Shown: one piece after another, positions 9,501 through 16,156 of the stretch
Layout: each line of letters starts with the position of its first letter
Numbering within the stretch: the first letter of the stretch is position 1
Origin: CBDEGU01 sp965238045
Lineage (GTDB): Bacteria; Acidobacteriota; Terriglobia; Bryobacterales; UBA6623
DNA: 64,000 nucleotides
Reading direction: 5' to 3'
NCBI GenBank assembly: GCA_965238045.1
Contig: CBDEGU010000010.1
Location: 1 to 64,000, forward strand
Made by a program: the position numbers and the translations under genes
Notes under the pieces: model-generated
Told to the model about the DNA's origin: nothing
The model's input: the letters and a program-made list of their open reading frames with translations, nothing else
Database searches by the model: none

Positions 9501-9969
9501 CCCGCAGCTGGGATACCAAATCCCTGCTACCCTGTCTAGCGAGGTCCTCGGCACGGATGACGTCCACGGGCACGGTGGACTCGGTCGCCGATCGTGGCGC
9601 GGCGCGGCTGCCGACGACCACGAGGGACGTGGTGACAGCGGGCAATTCGAGCGTAAAGTTTCGCAGGACAGATTGGCCGGCAATCAGTTCGACGACATCG
9701 GCGATGCCAGTCTCGAAGCCGTAATTCTCGGCCGTAATCGTGTAGATCCCGGGCTCCAGAATCAATTCGTATGCGCCAGCGGCATCCGTCGAACCGGTCA
9801 CCTCGGCTCCGGTGGCGTTGTTGGTCGCCGTTATTTCCGCGCCTGTGATGACTGCGCCGGAATCATCGGTTACCTCTCCGCGCAAGGTAGCCGTTTGCTG
9901 AGCGTACGCGACTCCGCAAACCCCGACCAGCAGCAGCGCTGTCATGACAACAAGCCTTCTTGGGTACAT
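6529..9969 (-). CDS. TonB-dependent outer membrane receptor with C-terminal extension
   Basis: A 1,146-residue TonB-dependent receptor. Residues 1-23 are a signal peptide (cleavage after YAQ). Residues 25-110 form a carboxypeptidase-regulatory-like beta sandwich common in Acidobacteriota and Bacteroidota receptors. A plug follows (about 125-245, with VLVNGKRRHRS and VEVLRDGAAAQYGSDAIAGVMNFQLK), then the barrel (DYSLVGGLRGF, FRAPTPGQQN, ending FYVRLNYGW near 962). Oddly, the chain goes on for about 180 residues after the last barrel strand, as a charged helical coiled-coil tail (from MSRPGG, nucleotides 7074-6529). Substrate is unknown. The gene stands alone, and an IS1380 lies 8 bp before its ATG. 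Confidence 0.9.
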   Translation of the reverse strand: MYPRRLVVMTALLLVGVCGVAYAQQTATLRGEVTDDSGAVITGAEITATNNATGAEVTGSTDAAGAYELILEPGIYTITAENYGFETGIADVVELIAGQSVLRNFTLELPAVTTSLVVVGSRAAPRSATESTVPVDVIRAEDLARQGSRDLVSQLRAVIPSFNINTQPISDAGTVVRPANLRNLAPDHTLVLVNGKRRHRSAVITWLGNGIADGSQGPDISIIPSIAIRQVEVLRDGAAAQYGSDAIAGVMNFQLKDSPSGGSLEVQTGGFFNANAGNPATCGSGIIGDIKHSCNGIGGHGRTFSVAGNVGVPLGANGFGNISMEYGTAEPTNRAIQRQDASDIINAGNTNLRDTAQVWGSPRVNHDFKLFANFGHLFDDRYQLYGHGNYASRKVTGGFYFRNPHTRGGVFRGPEVDGNRTLLVGDRVWADTAPTSKDPPPGRAPGAGGCPIIPIVDNVPDAGALSAVEADPNCFTLHNRFPGGFTPQFGGDLIDYSLVGGLRGFASNGFTWDASASLGTSEIDQFIFDTVNASLGFDTPTSFRPGVYRQEETNLNFDVTYPLNDLMHLAAGAEWRREEFTIGAGDQPSWEIGPYAAQGFSSGSNGFNGYRADTTAGVWDRSNIAVYGDVEFTDSGRWTLGTALRFENFDDFGKTVNYKVSGRLKLTDMAALRGAVSTGFRAPTPGQQNAFNVTTAFIGGQLTNQGVVPATSAVAMARGGGQLQPETSRNYSAGVVVEEGPFTFTADYFRVDIDDRVALAQEIELSDDEIDTLLAEGIPEARNFPVFRFFLNDFSTTTQGIDLISTLVKGRTTFSALYNYTDTEVKNVESSVIDQFRITTLERGLPNTRWSFNVNHDAGRWNLMGRLNYFGQFWDSEDGRNAADLGVVSESWLYPSYAGKALLDVELGIPFRENVTLAIGGENVLNTYPDVNQNGILTVGNYYSQFSPFGFNGASFYVRLNYGWGMSRPGGAKIVLDQAAPQRDPERVRQEVAEQIAELEALHDELIGHLKAIQEAQTDLWLQRWDGDRVAKAQMAKERDLEILRTNLARRAAGQDVEPLGRSAELKQSRVKDQIADLRGKYATRLSAGGVADKGVTQLLRQSDAKVFEKSSNHRQMAISSHQRDMSEILEEALTQFLDTLDAGEK

Positions 9970-9975
9970 GGATAA

Positions 9976-9980
9976 CTCCT
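9976..9980 (-). promoter_or_regulatory. Ribosome binding site straddling an IS1380 end
   Basis: On the minus strand AGGAG is followed by TTATCC and the ATG of the TonB receptor. The first three bases (AGG, 9978-9980) are the last bases of the IS1380 element, and the AG is chromosomal. The insertion has thus either kept or rebuilt the ribosome site. Confidence 0.55.
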
Positions 9981-10569
9981 AAGAACCAGGATTTCCTTTT
10001 GGGCCGTCTGGGAACGTATACGATAGCCGACTACCGGCTGCGATGCAACGGTTTTCGCACTGCTGCCAGGTTCGGTACTCCTTTCGCTGCCGCTCCGGCC
10101 TTCGAATGCTGGCCGATCATGGCGTTCCAGCGAAGCCAGAGGGCCCTTTAGCAACACCTCTCCCGCGCCGACCCTCGGCAACCCGCGTACGCTGGCTGTT
10201 CCGGGCCGTCGACGTTACCCTCCGGGCACAGGTAGCGCCCAAATCCGCCGCAGCATGTCGCCGAACAACTTCCGGCTCAGATGCCCCTCCGCAAGCAGCA
10301 ACCAATAATATCGCGCGTGCTTCACGAGCCGTCCGCCCGTCTTCATCAGCCGATGCTGCAAGCTCGTCAGCGACCAGCTTTTGATTCGCTGCGGCAACCT
10401 CAGCCGCCGCCAGAGATTACCCAGGTTGTAGGCCAGCACACTGAGTTGCAGGCGGACTTCGTTCGCCCGGAAGCGATGGCACGACAGCCGTGTCCAGTGC
10501 GTCGCCTGTTTGCCTTCTTTGATCCACTGCTCGGCGGTGCCGCGCTTGTTGTAGAAACGTACCACCGAG

Positions 10570-12017
10570 GAGAGTGTCCCAATCGTAGTTGAGGGTTTGT
10601 AGGGCGGCGGCGTAAAAGAGCATTGTACTAGGCAGCCTTTGCTGCTGTGGCCTTGGCCGGATTGAGGATGGCGTCGAGCATCCACAGATCCTTGTAACCC
10701 ATGATCTTGCGGAAGCTTTTCTCGGTATCGAGGAATGCAGCCGTGGCCCAGCGACACACCATGGCCGCGTCCTTCCAGCGGGTCACTCGCCGCGTTCTCC
10801 GCCGCACCCCGGCGTTAGGAGACTCGACGATGTTCGTCGTCGCCAGGCAGCGATGCAGCGACGGCGGCGCACCCAGGCGGTTGATGGTGAAACACTCCTC
10901 CATGCCTTCGCGCAAACTCACCGCCGCCTCGGGCCAGTCACCCTCGTACCACTGGGCTAGCTTCTCCAGCCGCGCTTGTCCATCTTGGGCTCCCAGCCGC
11001 CAGGCGGCCCGGATCGCCGCTTTGGCCTGATCGCGCTCGGCCTTAGGCAGCCGCTCGACGACATTGCGCAGCTTGTGAGCACGGCAGCGCTGCACCGGAA
11101 CTTTGCCGAAGACCCGCCGCACCGCCGCCCGCAGGGCCTTCGATCCATCGAGCACGAAGAGCCTGTTTTTCTCCGTCGATACTCCCCGCTCGACCATGCC
11201 CCTCAGCAAGTCTTCGGCGGCGGCTGTGCTCTCAGTGGCGGCGTGCTGCAATCCCAGCACATGTTTGTTGCCCTGACGGTCTACGCCCACCGCTGCAAGC
11301 ACTACATGATCTGCGAAGATCAAACCGTCCACGTAGATCACCAGCAGATCCAACTCATCCAGGCGCCGCGTGAGCACTTCGTCGATGCTCTTTTCGGCGG
11401 CCTCGACTGCCTCCCGGCTGACGGCGGATTTCGACACCCCGGCCGTGCCGGCCATTGCGCCAATCACCCCGGCATAGTTGCGCGTCGAGACGCCCTTCAT
11501 CAGAATGTCGAGCATGCGCGCGCCGAGGCGTTCGTCGTCCTGCATCGCTTCGTAAGCGGGCACTTTGACCTCGCCGCCGGAGCGTTTGCGCAGTCTGGGT
11601 TTGCTGACGCGCAGTTTGCGGTTGCTGAGCTTGACGCGACCGGGCTGGCGGCCCCAGCGGACCACATCGCCGCGGCGCTTCTTGCCGGGCTGGGAAAGTT
11701 TTCCACCGGTAACTTGCTGCGCCGACAGTTCCAGCACGGCTTGAATGGCGGCGCGGCCGGTGACGTCGATAACCTCGTCGACGGCTCCGCGGCACTGCTC
11801 GACCAGTTCAACCAAGGGCAGCATGAGTTGGGAGTTTTGGCTGAGCAGGCGGGTGAGGTCGTTGGGGCTGACTGGCTGTTGCTTCGCGGAATCCAGAATG
11901 TGATATCGTTTCTTCACGGCGGTTCTCCTTTGTGGTGAAAGGTTTGCTCGATTCTCTCAGAGAACCGGGCTTGAGAACCGCCGCCCTTCCACCTTCAACT
12001 AGATTCGGGACAATCTC
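10570..12017 (-). mobile_element. IS256-family insertion sequence, copy 2 (intact)
   Basis: A complete 1,448-bp element with ends GAGAGTGTCCC (10570) and, inverted, GAGATTGTCCC (12017). It is flanked by a perfect 8-bp target duplication, CCACCGAG, at 10562-10569 and 12018-12025. It lies inside the IS1380 transposase gene. The exact duplication and an intact transposase identical to copies 5 and 6 indicate a recent insertion. Confidence 0.96.
10628..11917 (-). CDS. IS256-family (Mutator) transposase
   Basis: A 429-residue cut-and-copy DDE transposase. Catalytic residues by motif are Asp197 (VIYVDG), Asp257 (VLDGSKALRAAVRR) and Glu365 (TNIVESPNAG). QRCRAHKLRNVVERLP (277-292) is the family's C/H block, and GVSTRNYAGVIGAMAG (142-157) is the conserved N-terminal segment. 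The start is a GTG with AAAGGAG 8 bases upstream. The protein is identical to those of copies 5 and 6. It reads convergently with the broken IS1380 gene around it. Confidence 0.96.
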   Translation of the reverse strand: MKKRYHILDSAKQQPVSPNDLTRLLSQNSQLMLPLVELVEQCRGAVDEVIDVTGRAAIQAVLELSAQQVTGGKLSQPGKKRRGDVVRWGRQPGRVKLSNRKLRVSKPRLRKRSGGEVKVPAYEAMQDDERLGARMLDILMKGVSTRNYAGVIGAMAGTAGVSKSAVSREAVEAAEKSIDEVLTRRLDELDLLVIYVDGLIFADHVVLAAVGVDRQGNKHVLGLQHAATESTAAAEDLLRGMVERGVSTEKNRLFVLDGSKALRAAVRRVFGKVPVQRCRAHKLRNVVERLPKAERDQAKAAIRAAWRLGAQDGQARLEKLAQWYEGDWPEAAVSLREGMEECFTINRLGAPPSLHRCLATTNIVESPNAGVRRRTRRVTRWKDAAMVCRWATAAFLDTEKSFRKIMGYKDLWMLDAILNPAKATAAKAA

Positions 12018-12242
12018 CCACCGAGCGGCTTGGCAAGCTCATGTTCGTCACGATGAATCCGACGCGCGCGAACAGCTCACCAAGATGATGCTCGACCTTG
12101 GCGACAATGCGTCGCGGCTTGGACCAACTCTCCGCCTGATAGCGGAAGCTCTTGTAGCGCACCAGGGGCTTTGCGCTGGGCCTCCCCGGCGGACGAAACA
12201 AGATGTCGGCGATCTCCCACTCCAGCTTCTTGTTGGCCGGGA

Positions 12243-13688
12243 GAGATTGTCCCGAATCTAGTTGAAGGTGGAAGGGCGGCGGTTCTCAAGCCCGGTTCTC
12301 TGAGAGAATCGAGCAAACCTTTCACCACAAAGGAGAACCGCCGTGAAGAAACGATATCACATTCTAGATTCCGCAAAGCAACAGCCAGTCAGCCCCCACG
12401 ATCTCACTCGCCTGCTCAGCCAAAACGCGCAGCTCATGCTGCCCTTGGTTGAATTGGTCGAGCAGTGCCGCGGAGCCGTCGACGAGGTCATTGACGTCAC
12501 CGGCCGCACCGCCATCCAAGCCGTGCTGGAACTGTCGGCGCAGCAAGTTACCGGTGGAGAACTCTCCCAACCAGGCAAGAAACGCGCCAGCGATGTCGTC
12601 CGCTGGGGCCGCCAGCCCGGCCGCGTCCGGCTCAGCAACCGCAAGCTGCGGGTGAGCAAACCCAGACTGCGCAAACGCTCCGGCGGCGAGGTCGAAGTGC
12701 CCGCCTACGCGGCGATGCAGGACGACGAACGCCTCGGCGCGCGCATGCTCGACATTCTGATGAAGGGCGTCTCGACGCGCAACTATGCCGGGGTGATTGG
12801 CGCAATGGCCGGCACGGTCGGCGTGTCGAAATCGGCCGTCAGCCAGGAGACGATCGAGGCCGCCGAAAAGAGCATCGACGAAGTGCTCACGCGGCGCCTC
12901 GATGAGCTGGATCTGCTGGTGATCTACGTGGATGGTTTGATCTTCTCAGACCATGTCGTGCTGGCCGCGGTGGGCGTGGACCGTCAGGGGAACAAGCATG
13001 TGCTGGGCCTGCAGCATGCCGCCACCGAGAGCACCGCCGCCGCCGAAGACTTGCTGACCGGCATAGTCGAGCGGGGCGTATCGACGGAGAAAAACAGGCT
13101 CTCCGTGCTCGATGGATCGAAGGCCTTGCGGGCGGCGGTGCGGCGGGTCTTCGGCAAAGTTCCGGTGCAGCGCTGCCGCGCTCACAAGCTGCGCAATGTC
13201 GTCGAACGGCTGCCGAAGGCCGAGCGCGATCAGGCCAAAGCGGCGATCCGGGCCGCCTGGCGGCTGGGAGCTCAAGACGGACAAGCGCGGCTGGAGAAGC
13301 TCGCCCAGTGGTACGAGGGTGACTGGCCCGAGGCGGCGGCGAGTTTGCGCGAAGGCATGGAGGAATGTTTCACCATCATCCGCCTGGGTGTGCCGCCGTC
13401 GCTGCATCGCTGCCTGGCGACGACGAACATCGTCGAGTCTCCCAACGCCGGGGTGCGGCGGAGAACCCGCCGAGTGACCCGCTGGAAGGACGCAGCCATG
13501 GTTTGTCGCTGGGCCACGGCTGCATTCCTGGATACCGAGAAAAGCTTCCGCAAGATCATGGGCTACAAGGATCTGTGGATGCTCGACGCCATCCTCAACC
13601 CGGCCAGCGCCACAGGGTCCAAGGCTGCGTAGTACGATGCTTGTTTACACCGCCGCCCTAAACCCTCAACTACGATTGGGACACTCTC
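12243..13688 (+). mobile_element. IS256-family insertion sequence, copy 3 (divergent)
   Basis: A complete element with the same ends, 1,446 bp, in the same IS1380 but in opposite orientation to copy 2. Their left ends face each other across 225 bp. The target duplication GGCCGGGA is at 12235-12242 and 13690-13697, with one extra G at 13689. Scattered base differences from copies 2, 5 and 6 make it an older or separately acquired lineage. Confidence 0.93.
12343..13632 (+). CDS. IS256-family (Mutator) transposase, variant
   Basis: A 429-residue protein of the same family, full length and in frame. It differs from the others at about twenty positions (for example NAQ for NSQ, PGKKRASDV for PGKKRRGDV, SQETIEAAEK for SREAVEAAEK, ending ASATGSKAA). 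Asp197, Asp257 and Glu365 are all present, so it may be active. GTG start with AAAGGAG upstream. Its divergence from its neighbours suggests a second incoming lineage rather than decay, because the changes do not break the frame. Confidence 0.95.
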   Translation: MKKRYHILDSAKQQPVSPHDLTRLLSQNAQLMLPLVELVEQCRGAVDEVIDVTGRTAIQAVLELSAQQVTGGELSQPGKKRASDVVRWGRQPGRVRLSNRKLRVSKPRLRKRSGGEVEVPAYAAMQDDERLGARMLDILMKGVSTRNYAGVIGAMAGTVGVSKSAVSQETIEAAEKSIDEVLTRRLDELDLLVIYVDGLIFSDHVVLAAVGVDRQGNKHVLGLQHAATESTAAAEDLLTGIVERGVSTEKNRLSVLDGSKALRAAVRRVFGKVPVQRCRAHKLRNVVERLPKAERDQAKAAIRAAWRLGAQDGQARLEKLAQWYEGDWPEAAASLREGMEECFTIIRLGVPPSLHRCLATTNIVESPNAGVRRRTRRVTRWKDAAMVCRWATAAFLDTEKSFRKIMGYKDLWMLDAILNPASATGSKAA

Positions 13689-13766
13689 GGGCCGGGATGC
13701 GAATGACGTAGTCCACTCCGCGATCCTCCAACGCCTCGTAGATCTCCGGCTTGGCGAAGGCGGCGA

Positions 13767-13921
13767 GCGAGAAGGTCGACGTCCAGATCCGACGTCGCGA
13801 GATCCAAGGCACGCTGTCGAGGCTCCTCGAGCGTGGGCCATTTCCCCTTCATCCTGCTGCAGTGCTTCTCGTACACCGCATCGACATCTGATGACAGTTC
13901 CCTTACCGCACGGTCAATCAA
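13767..13921 (-). pseudogene. Unidentified coding fragment fused to the IS1380 remnant
   Basis: A short frame, MIDRAVRELSSDVDAVYEKH and onward to ATSDLDVDLLAR, about 50 residues, that looks coding (acidic, helical, good composition) and then runs into the IS1380 sequence in the wrong frame. It marks the junction where the 5' part of IS1380 was deleted. No family recognised. Confidence 0.25.
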
Positions 13922-13955
13922 GCCGATGACTTCTGTGCGCAGTTAGTCAGAGGGT

Positions 13956-14395
13956 TCAGCATCGTCGGCTGTAAACGCGCGTTGCGCGGTCGCTAATGCT
14001 GAGCGTGCTCGAGCATCCAATTCGGTGCGAGCGAAGGCATGAATCGAGAGGATCAGCATCGACGACGTCCCCAACGCCATGCATCGATGCTTCTTTATGT
14101 TTGTCAGCGGCCGTCCTCGCGAATTCGCGCGTGCGATCCCGCATCTCCATTTCGATGCGTTTCTCAGCTAGTGCGAGTGCTTCAGGGCTCATGGCTTGTC
14201 GCTGGGTTTGCGGCCCTACCCGAAACTCGTCGAGGCTCTTAGGGGGGTCTTGCGCGAACGCGATGAGAATCCCGTCGGACTGAGGGCAATGTTGAAGTGG
14301 AGGGTCGCTCTGACGCTCTGACGCTCTGCAAGCTGCTTTGTTTCGTGAGAGTTCACGGAGTGAAAGGGTTGGAACGATGGATCGCGCGAAAGTTT
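13956..14395 (-). other. Region with a weak open frame, no gene assigned
   Basis: A minus-strand frame covers this stretch and contains one helical, charged part (ALALAEKRIEMEMRDRTREF near 14150-14200), but there is no convincing start and no known domain. It may be decayed plasmid or phage coding sequence lying between the IS1380 remnant and the replicon remnant. Confidence 0.25.
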
Positions 14396-14737
14396 TCAGT
14401 ATCGTACGCCTGGAGAGCGAGGGCGACACGGCGAAAGACACACGGCGAAAGGCGCGGCAGTTCTACCGCGAAAGCAGACGAAGATGTCGGGAGTTCGGTG
14501 GGCCGCGCAATCGCGATGGGGGGGTGCGGCGCTACGCGCGATGAGAGCCTCCCGCGACACCGCCGCGGCGTTACCGACCCGCAGTCCCTCGAGACCCGCC
14601 ATGATCTGTCGTGCACGGCGCTGACGCACACGGAAGAGCTTCTCGACCGCCAGGCGGTCGAGCTGAGTGAATGTCATGGAACGCAGGGCGCTGAGGATTT
14701 CGTCAAGTCGATGAAACCAGGCGGGTTGGGAGGGCAT
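14396..14737 (-). pseudogene. Small helical/HTH-like protein, C-terminus broken
   Basis: Starts MPSQPAWFHRLDEILSALRS at 14737, then LDRLAVEKLFRVRQRRARQIMAGLEGLRVGNAAAVSREALIAR. The first 65 residues look like a real helix-turn-helix-type protein of a kind seen in Acidobacteriota genomes next to mobile genes. After SREALIAR the frame crosses a run of seven G (near 14518-14524) and turns into Cys/Arg/Pro-rich nonsense, which suggests a frameshift. DNA binding is inferred from the helical pattern only. Confidence 0.4.
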
Positions 14738-14782
14738 GGGGGAAGCTCCTGCTCTACTATACGTTAGGGAGCGATCCGGCAC

Positions 14783-14820
14783 TATGGCCTTCGAAGCCGA
14801 AAGGGAACCTTTCGGCCATA
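14783..14820. repeat. Nested perfect hairpin
   Basis: GCCGAAAGG (14796-14804), a GAA loop, and CCTTTCGGC (14808-14816) form a perfect 9-bp stem. An outer copy of TATGGCC (14783-14789) can alternatively pair with GGCCATA (14814-14820). It lies between the small HTH-like frame and the origin-like segment A and may be a control or terminator structure of the old plasmid. Confidence 0.5.
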
Positions 14821-14936
14821 CCAGACGCCTGAGCCGCAGCCGTGGGGCGCTGTCACCAGCAGGGCCGTAGCGAAGCGTAGGAGCCGCGCCAGCGGCTTGA
14901 CTCGCTCCTTGGCGGAGGCTATCCGGGGTTTTTAGG

Positions 14937-15200
14937 TTGGGTTTTGTTGCCGATCCGCTTGTCCGTACTGCCGCGGTATGGTGTAAGTCGTTTATTTTCA
15001 GTTCTTTACCTATAAGGAAGGTTTTGGTTTTGCCTTTTGCGGGGGGCGTCAGCCCCTCTCCCGGGTGTTTTCTCTTTTGTTTTCAGCGAGTTATCCACAG
15101 GATCGGCGCTCCTACTACTTGTTCATTTAACTACATGTTCTTTAACTACATGTGAGGGTAGCCGCTTTGGTACTGGAAAACTCCCCTGAATCACACAAGC
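14937..15200. other. Origin-like segment A of a plasmid replicon
   Basis: It shares a long, gapped similarity with 15690-16030: GGGTTTTGTTG, TTTACCTATAAGGAAGGTTTT, TGCCTTTTGCGGGGGGCGT, a TTATCCACA DnaA box at 15091-15099, and ACTACTTGTTC with TTTAACTACATG. T-rich runs surround the DnaA box. It lies just beyond the 3' end of a RepA fragment, the usual place for a RepA-dependent origin. The iterons seen in segment B are missing here. Confidence 0.6.
15091..15099 (+). promoter_or_regulatory. DnaA box, segment A
   Basis: Exact consensus TTATCCACA, in the same context as the box in segment B (CAG[CT]GAGTTATCCACAG). Confidence 0.65.
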
Positions 15201-15279
15201 CTGTGGAAATAAGTACCGAGAGTCCAACCCGGAGCGCAAAGGCCGCTGACGGGCCGCTGAGAGGCCAGGAAAGGGCAGA

Positions 15280-15663
15280 TTAGCTTGTTAGCTGGCCTTG
15301 ATTGAGCGGGGTGATAGTTGGGGTCGAGGGATGCAGGATCAAGACGCCCGGAGCCGTCGAGTAGTTCAACTCCGGCCAGGCTAGCTTGATCTTGTTCAAC
15401 TCGCGCAGAACCTTGCGCCGGAAGTCGAGGACGGTGCGCTTATCGCTGGCGTTGTCGGGGTGCGCCCCGAACTGGCGGTACACCTGTCGCCAGGTGAGGC
15501 GCAGCGGAGCGCGGAGGGCGAAGGTGCGGTAGGTGAGCCACAGGTAGAGATCGAGGCCCAGGGCGCAGCGCGTGAGGGCCTTGAGGGTGTTCATGTCGAG
15601 CGGCACGGGGTGCTGGATGATTTCGTTGTAGAACTTCTCGCAGAGTTCGATCTTGCTCTCCCG
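15280..15663 (-). pseudogene. RepA-type plasmid replication initiator, C-terminal fragment
   Basis: About 125 residues matching the end of the RepA at 16157-17351: ESKIELCEKFYNEIIQHPVP, DMNTLKALTRCALGLDLYLWLTYRTFALRAPLRLTWRQVYRQFG, then FRRKVLRELNKIKLAWPELNY and a stop at 15280. Upstream of about 15663 the similarity ends and origin-like segment B begins, so the N-terminal two thirds are gone. It is a different allele from the longer copy (about a third of aligned residues differ), so the pair is either an old duplication or two plasmids that came together. Confidence 0.8.
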
Positions 15664-15841
15664 GGGTTTCGATTCTGGTTTTGGGTTGGGTTTTGTTGTC
15701 GTCCCGTTTCCCCCGTTCCGCCGCTGTGTTACGTAAGTCGGTTGTTTTCAGTTTTTTACCTATAAGGAAGGTTTTGGGTTTGCCTTTTGCGGGGGGCGTT
15801 AGCCCCCCTCTTTCGGTGGTTTCTGTTTTGTTTTCAGTGAG

Positions 15842-15850
15842 TTATCCACA
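15842..15850 (+). promoter_or_regulatory. DnaA box, segment B
   Basis: Exact TTATCCACA. A second exact box is on the other strand at 16019-16027, and an 8-of-9 match is at 15990-15997. Confidence 0.7.
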
Positions 15851-15906
15851 GCCGTAGCCGCTCTGACTACTTGTTCTTTAGCTATTTGTTCTTTAACTAC
15901 ATGAGT

Positions 15907-15990
15907 GTGTTCCCGTTTCACCGGAGAGTCGGGTGCTGAGTGTTCCCGTTTCACCGGAGAGTCGGGGTACTGAGTGTTCCCGTTTCACCG
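15907..15990 (+). repeat. Iteron array
   Basis: Three direct copies of GTGTTCCCGTTTCACCG begin at 15907, 15940 and 15974. The first two extend to a 27-bp unit ending GGAGAGTCGGG. Spacing of 33-34 bp is three turns of the helix, so all copies face the same side of the DNA, as expected for RepA binding sites. Confidence 0.8.
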
Positions 15991-16156
15991 TGGATAACTC
16001 CCCTGGATCACAGGCATCTGTGGATAAACCTCACGGCAGCATCGCCGCAGGACATCGCAGATGTGGTTTTTAGTGGCTCAGGCGGCCCCACCCCGATAGG
16101 CTGCGCTTGAAGAGCTGTCAGAAACGAGCCTGGGGCTGCGAAAGAGGTGTTGGCAG

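Larger units (their letters stand above)
9978..13766 (-). mobile_element. IS1380-family element interrupted by two IS256 copies
   Basis: One IS1380 element is split into three pieces: 9978-10569, 12018-12242 and about 13690-13766. The outer end CCTAAGAACCAGGATTTCC matches the end of the second IS1380 at 19,244. The pieces line up in order with the second copy once IS256 copies 2 and 3 and their target duplications are removed. Similarity stops abruptly near 13766 (after GGCTTGGCGAAGGCGG), so the 5' part of the element, with the other terminal repeat, has been lost. The order of events is IS1380 first, then the two IS256 insertions. Confidence 0.88.
10215..13766 (-). pseudogene. IS1380-family transposase, twice interrupted and 5' truncated
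   Basis: Remnant of a DDE transposase. The C-terminal part (RFYNKRGTAEQWIKEGKQ, with the catalytic Glu, down to RRIWALPVPGG) lies at 10215-10569. The middle part (LVRYKSFRYQAESWSKPRR to FIVTNMSLPSRSV) lies at 12018-12242. A short piece around YEALEDRGVDYVIRIPA lies at about 13690-13766. The N-terminus, including the first catalytic Asp, is missing. This copy retains the 54 codons that the copy at 19,475 has lost, so together the two show the full-length C-terminal half. Confidence 0.85.
15690..16030. other. Origin-like segment B with iterons and DnaA boxes
   Basis: Just past the 3' end of the longer repA lie, in order, the block shared with segment A, a DnaA box (15842-15850), three iterons (15907-15990), then GTGGATAA (15990-15997) and TGTGGATAA (16019-16027), which are DnaA boxes on the opposite strand. 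T-rich runs (TTTTCAGTTTTTTACC, GTTTTGTTTTCAG) could serve as unwinding region. This is the layout of an iteron-controlled theta origin. Confidence 0.7.

Noticed and set aside
7855..9975. A 706-codon open frame on the plus strand opposite the TonB receptor
   Set aside because: It is the antisense shadow of a high-GC gene; the minus strand carries clear receptor motifs and a signal peptide.
15907..15990. CRISPR array
   Set aside because: The repeats are direct, but their spacers are only about 6 bp of shared sequence and there are just three units. Place and spacing fit plasmid iterons, and no cas gene is in the window.
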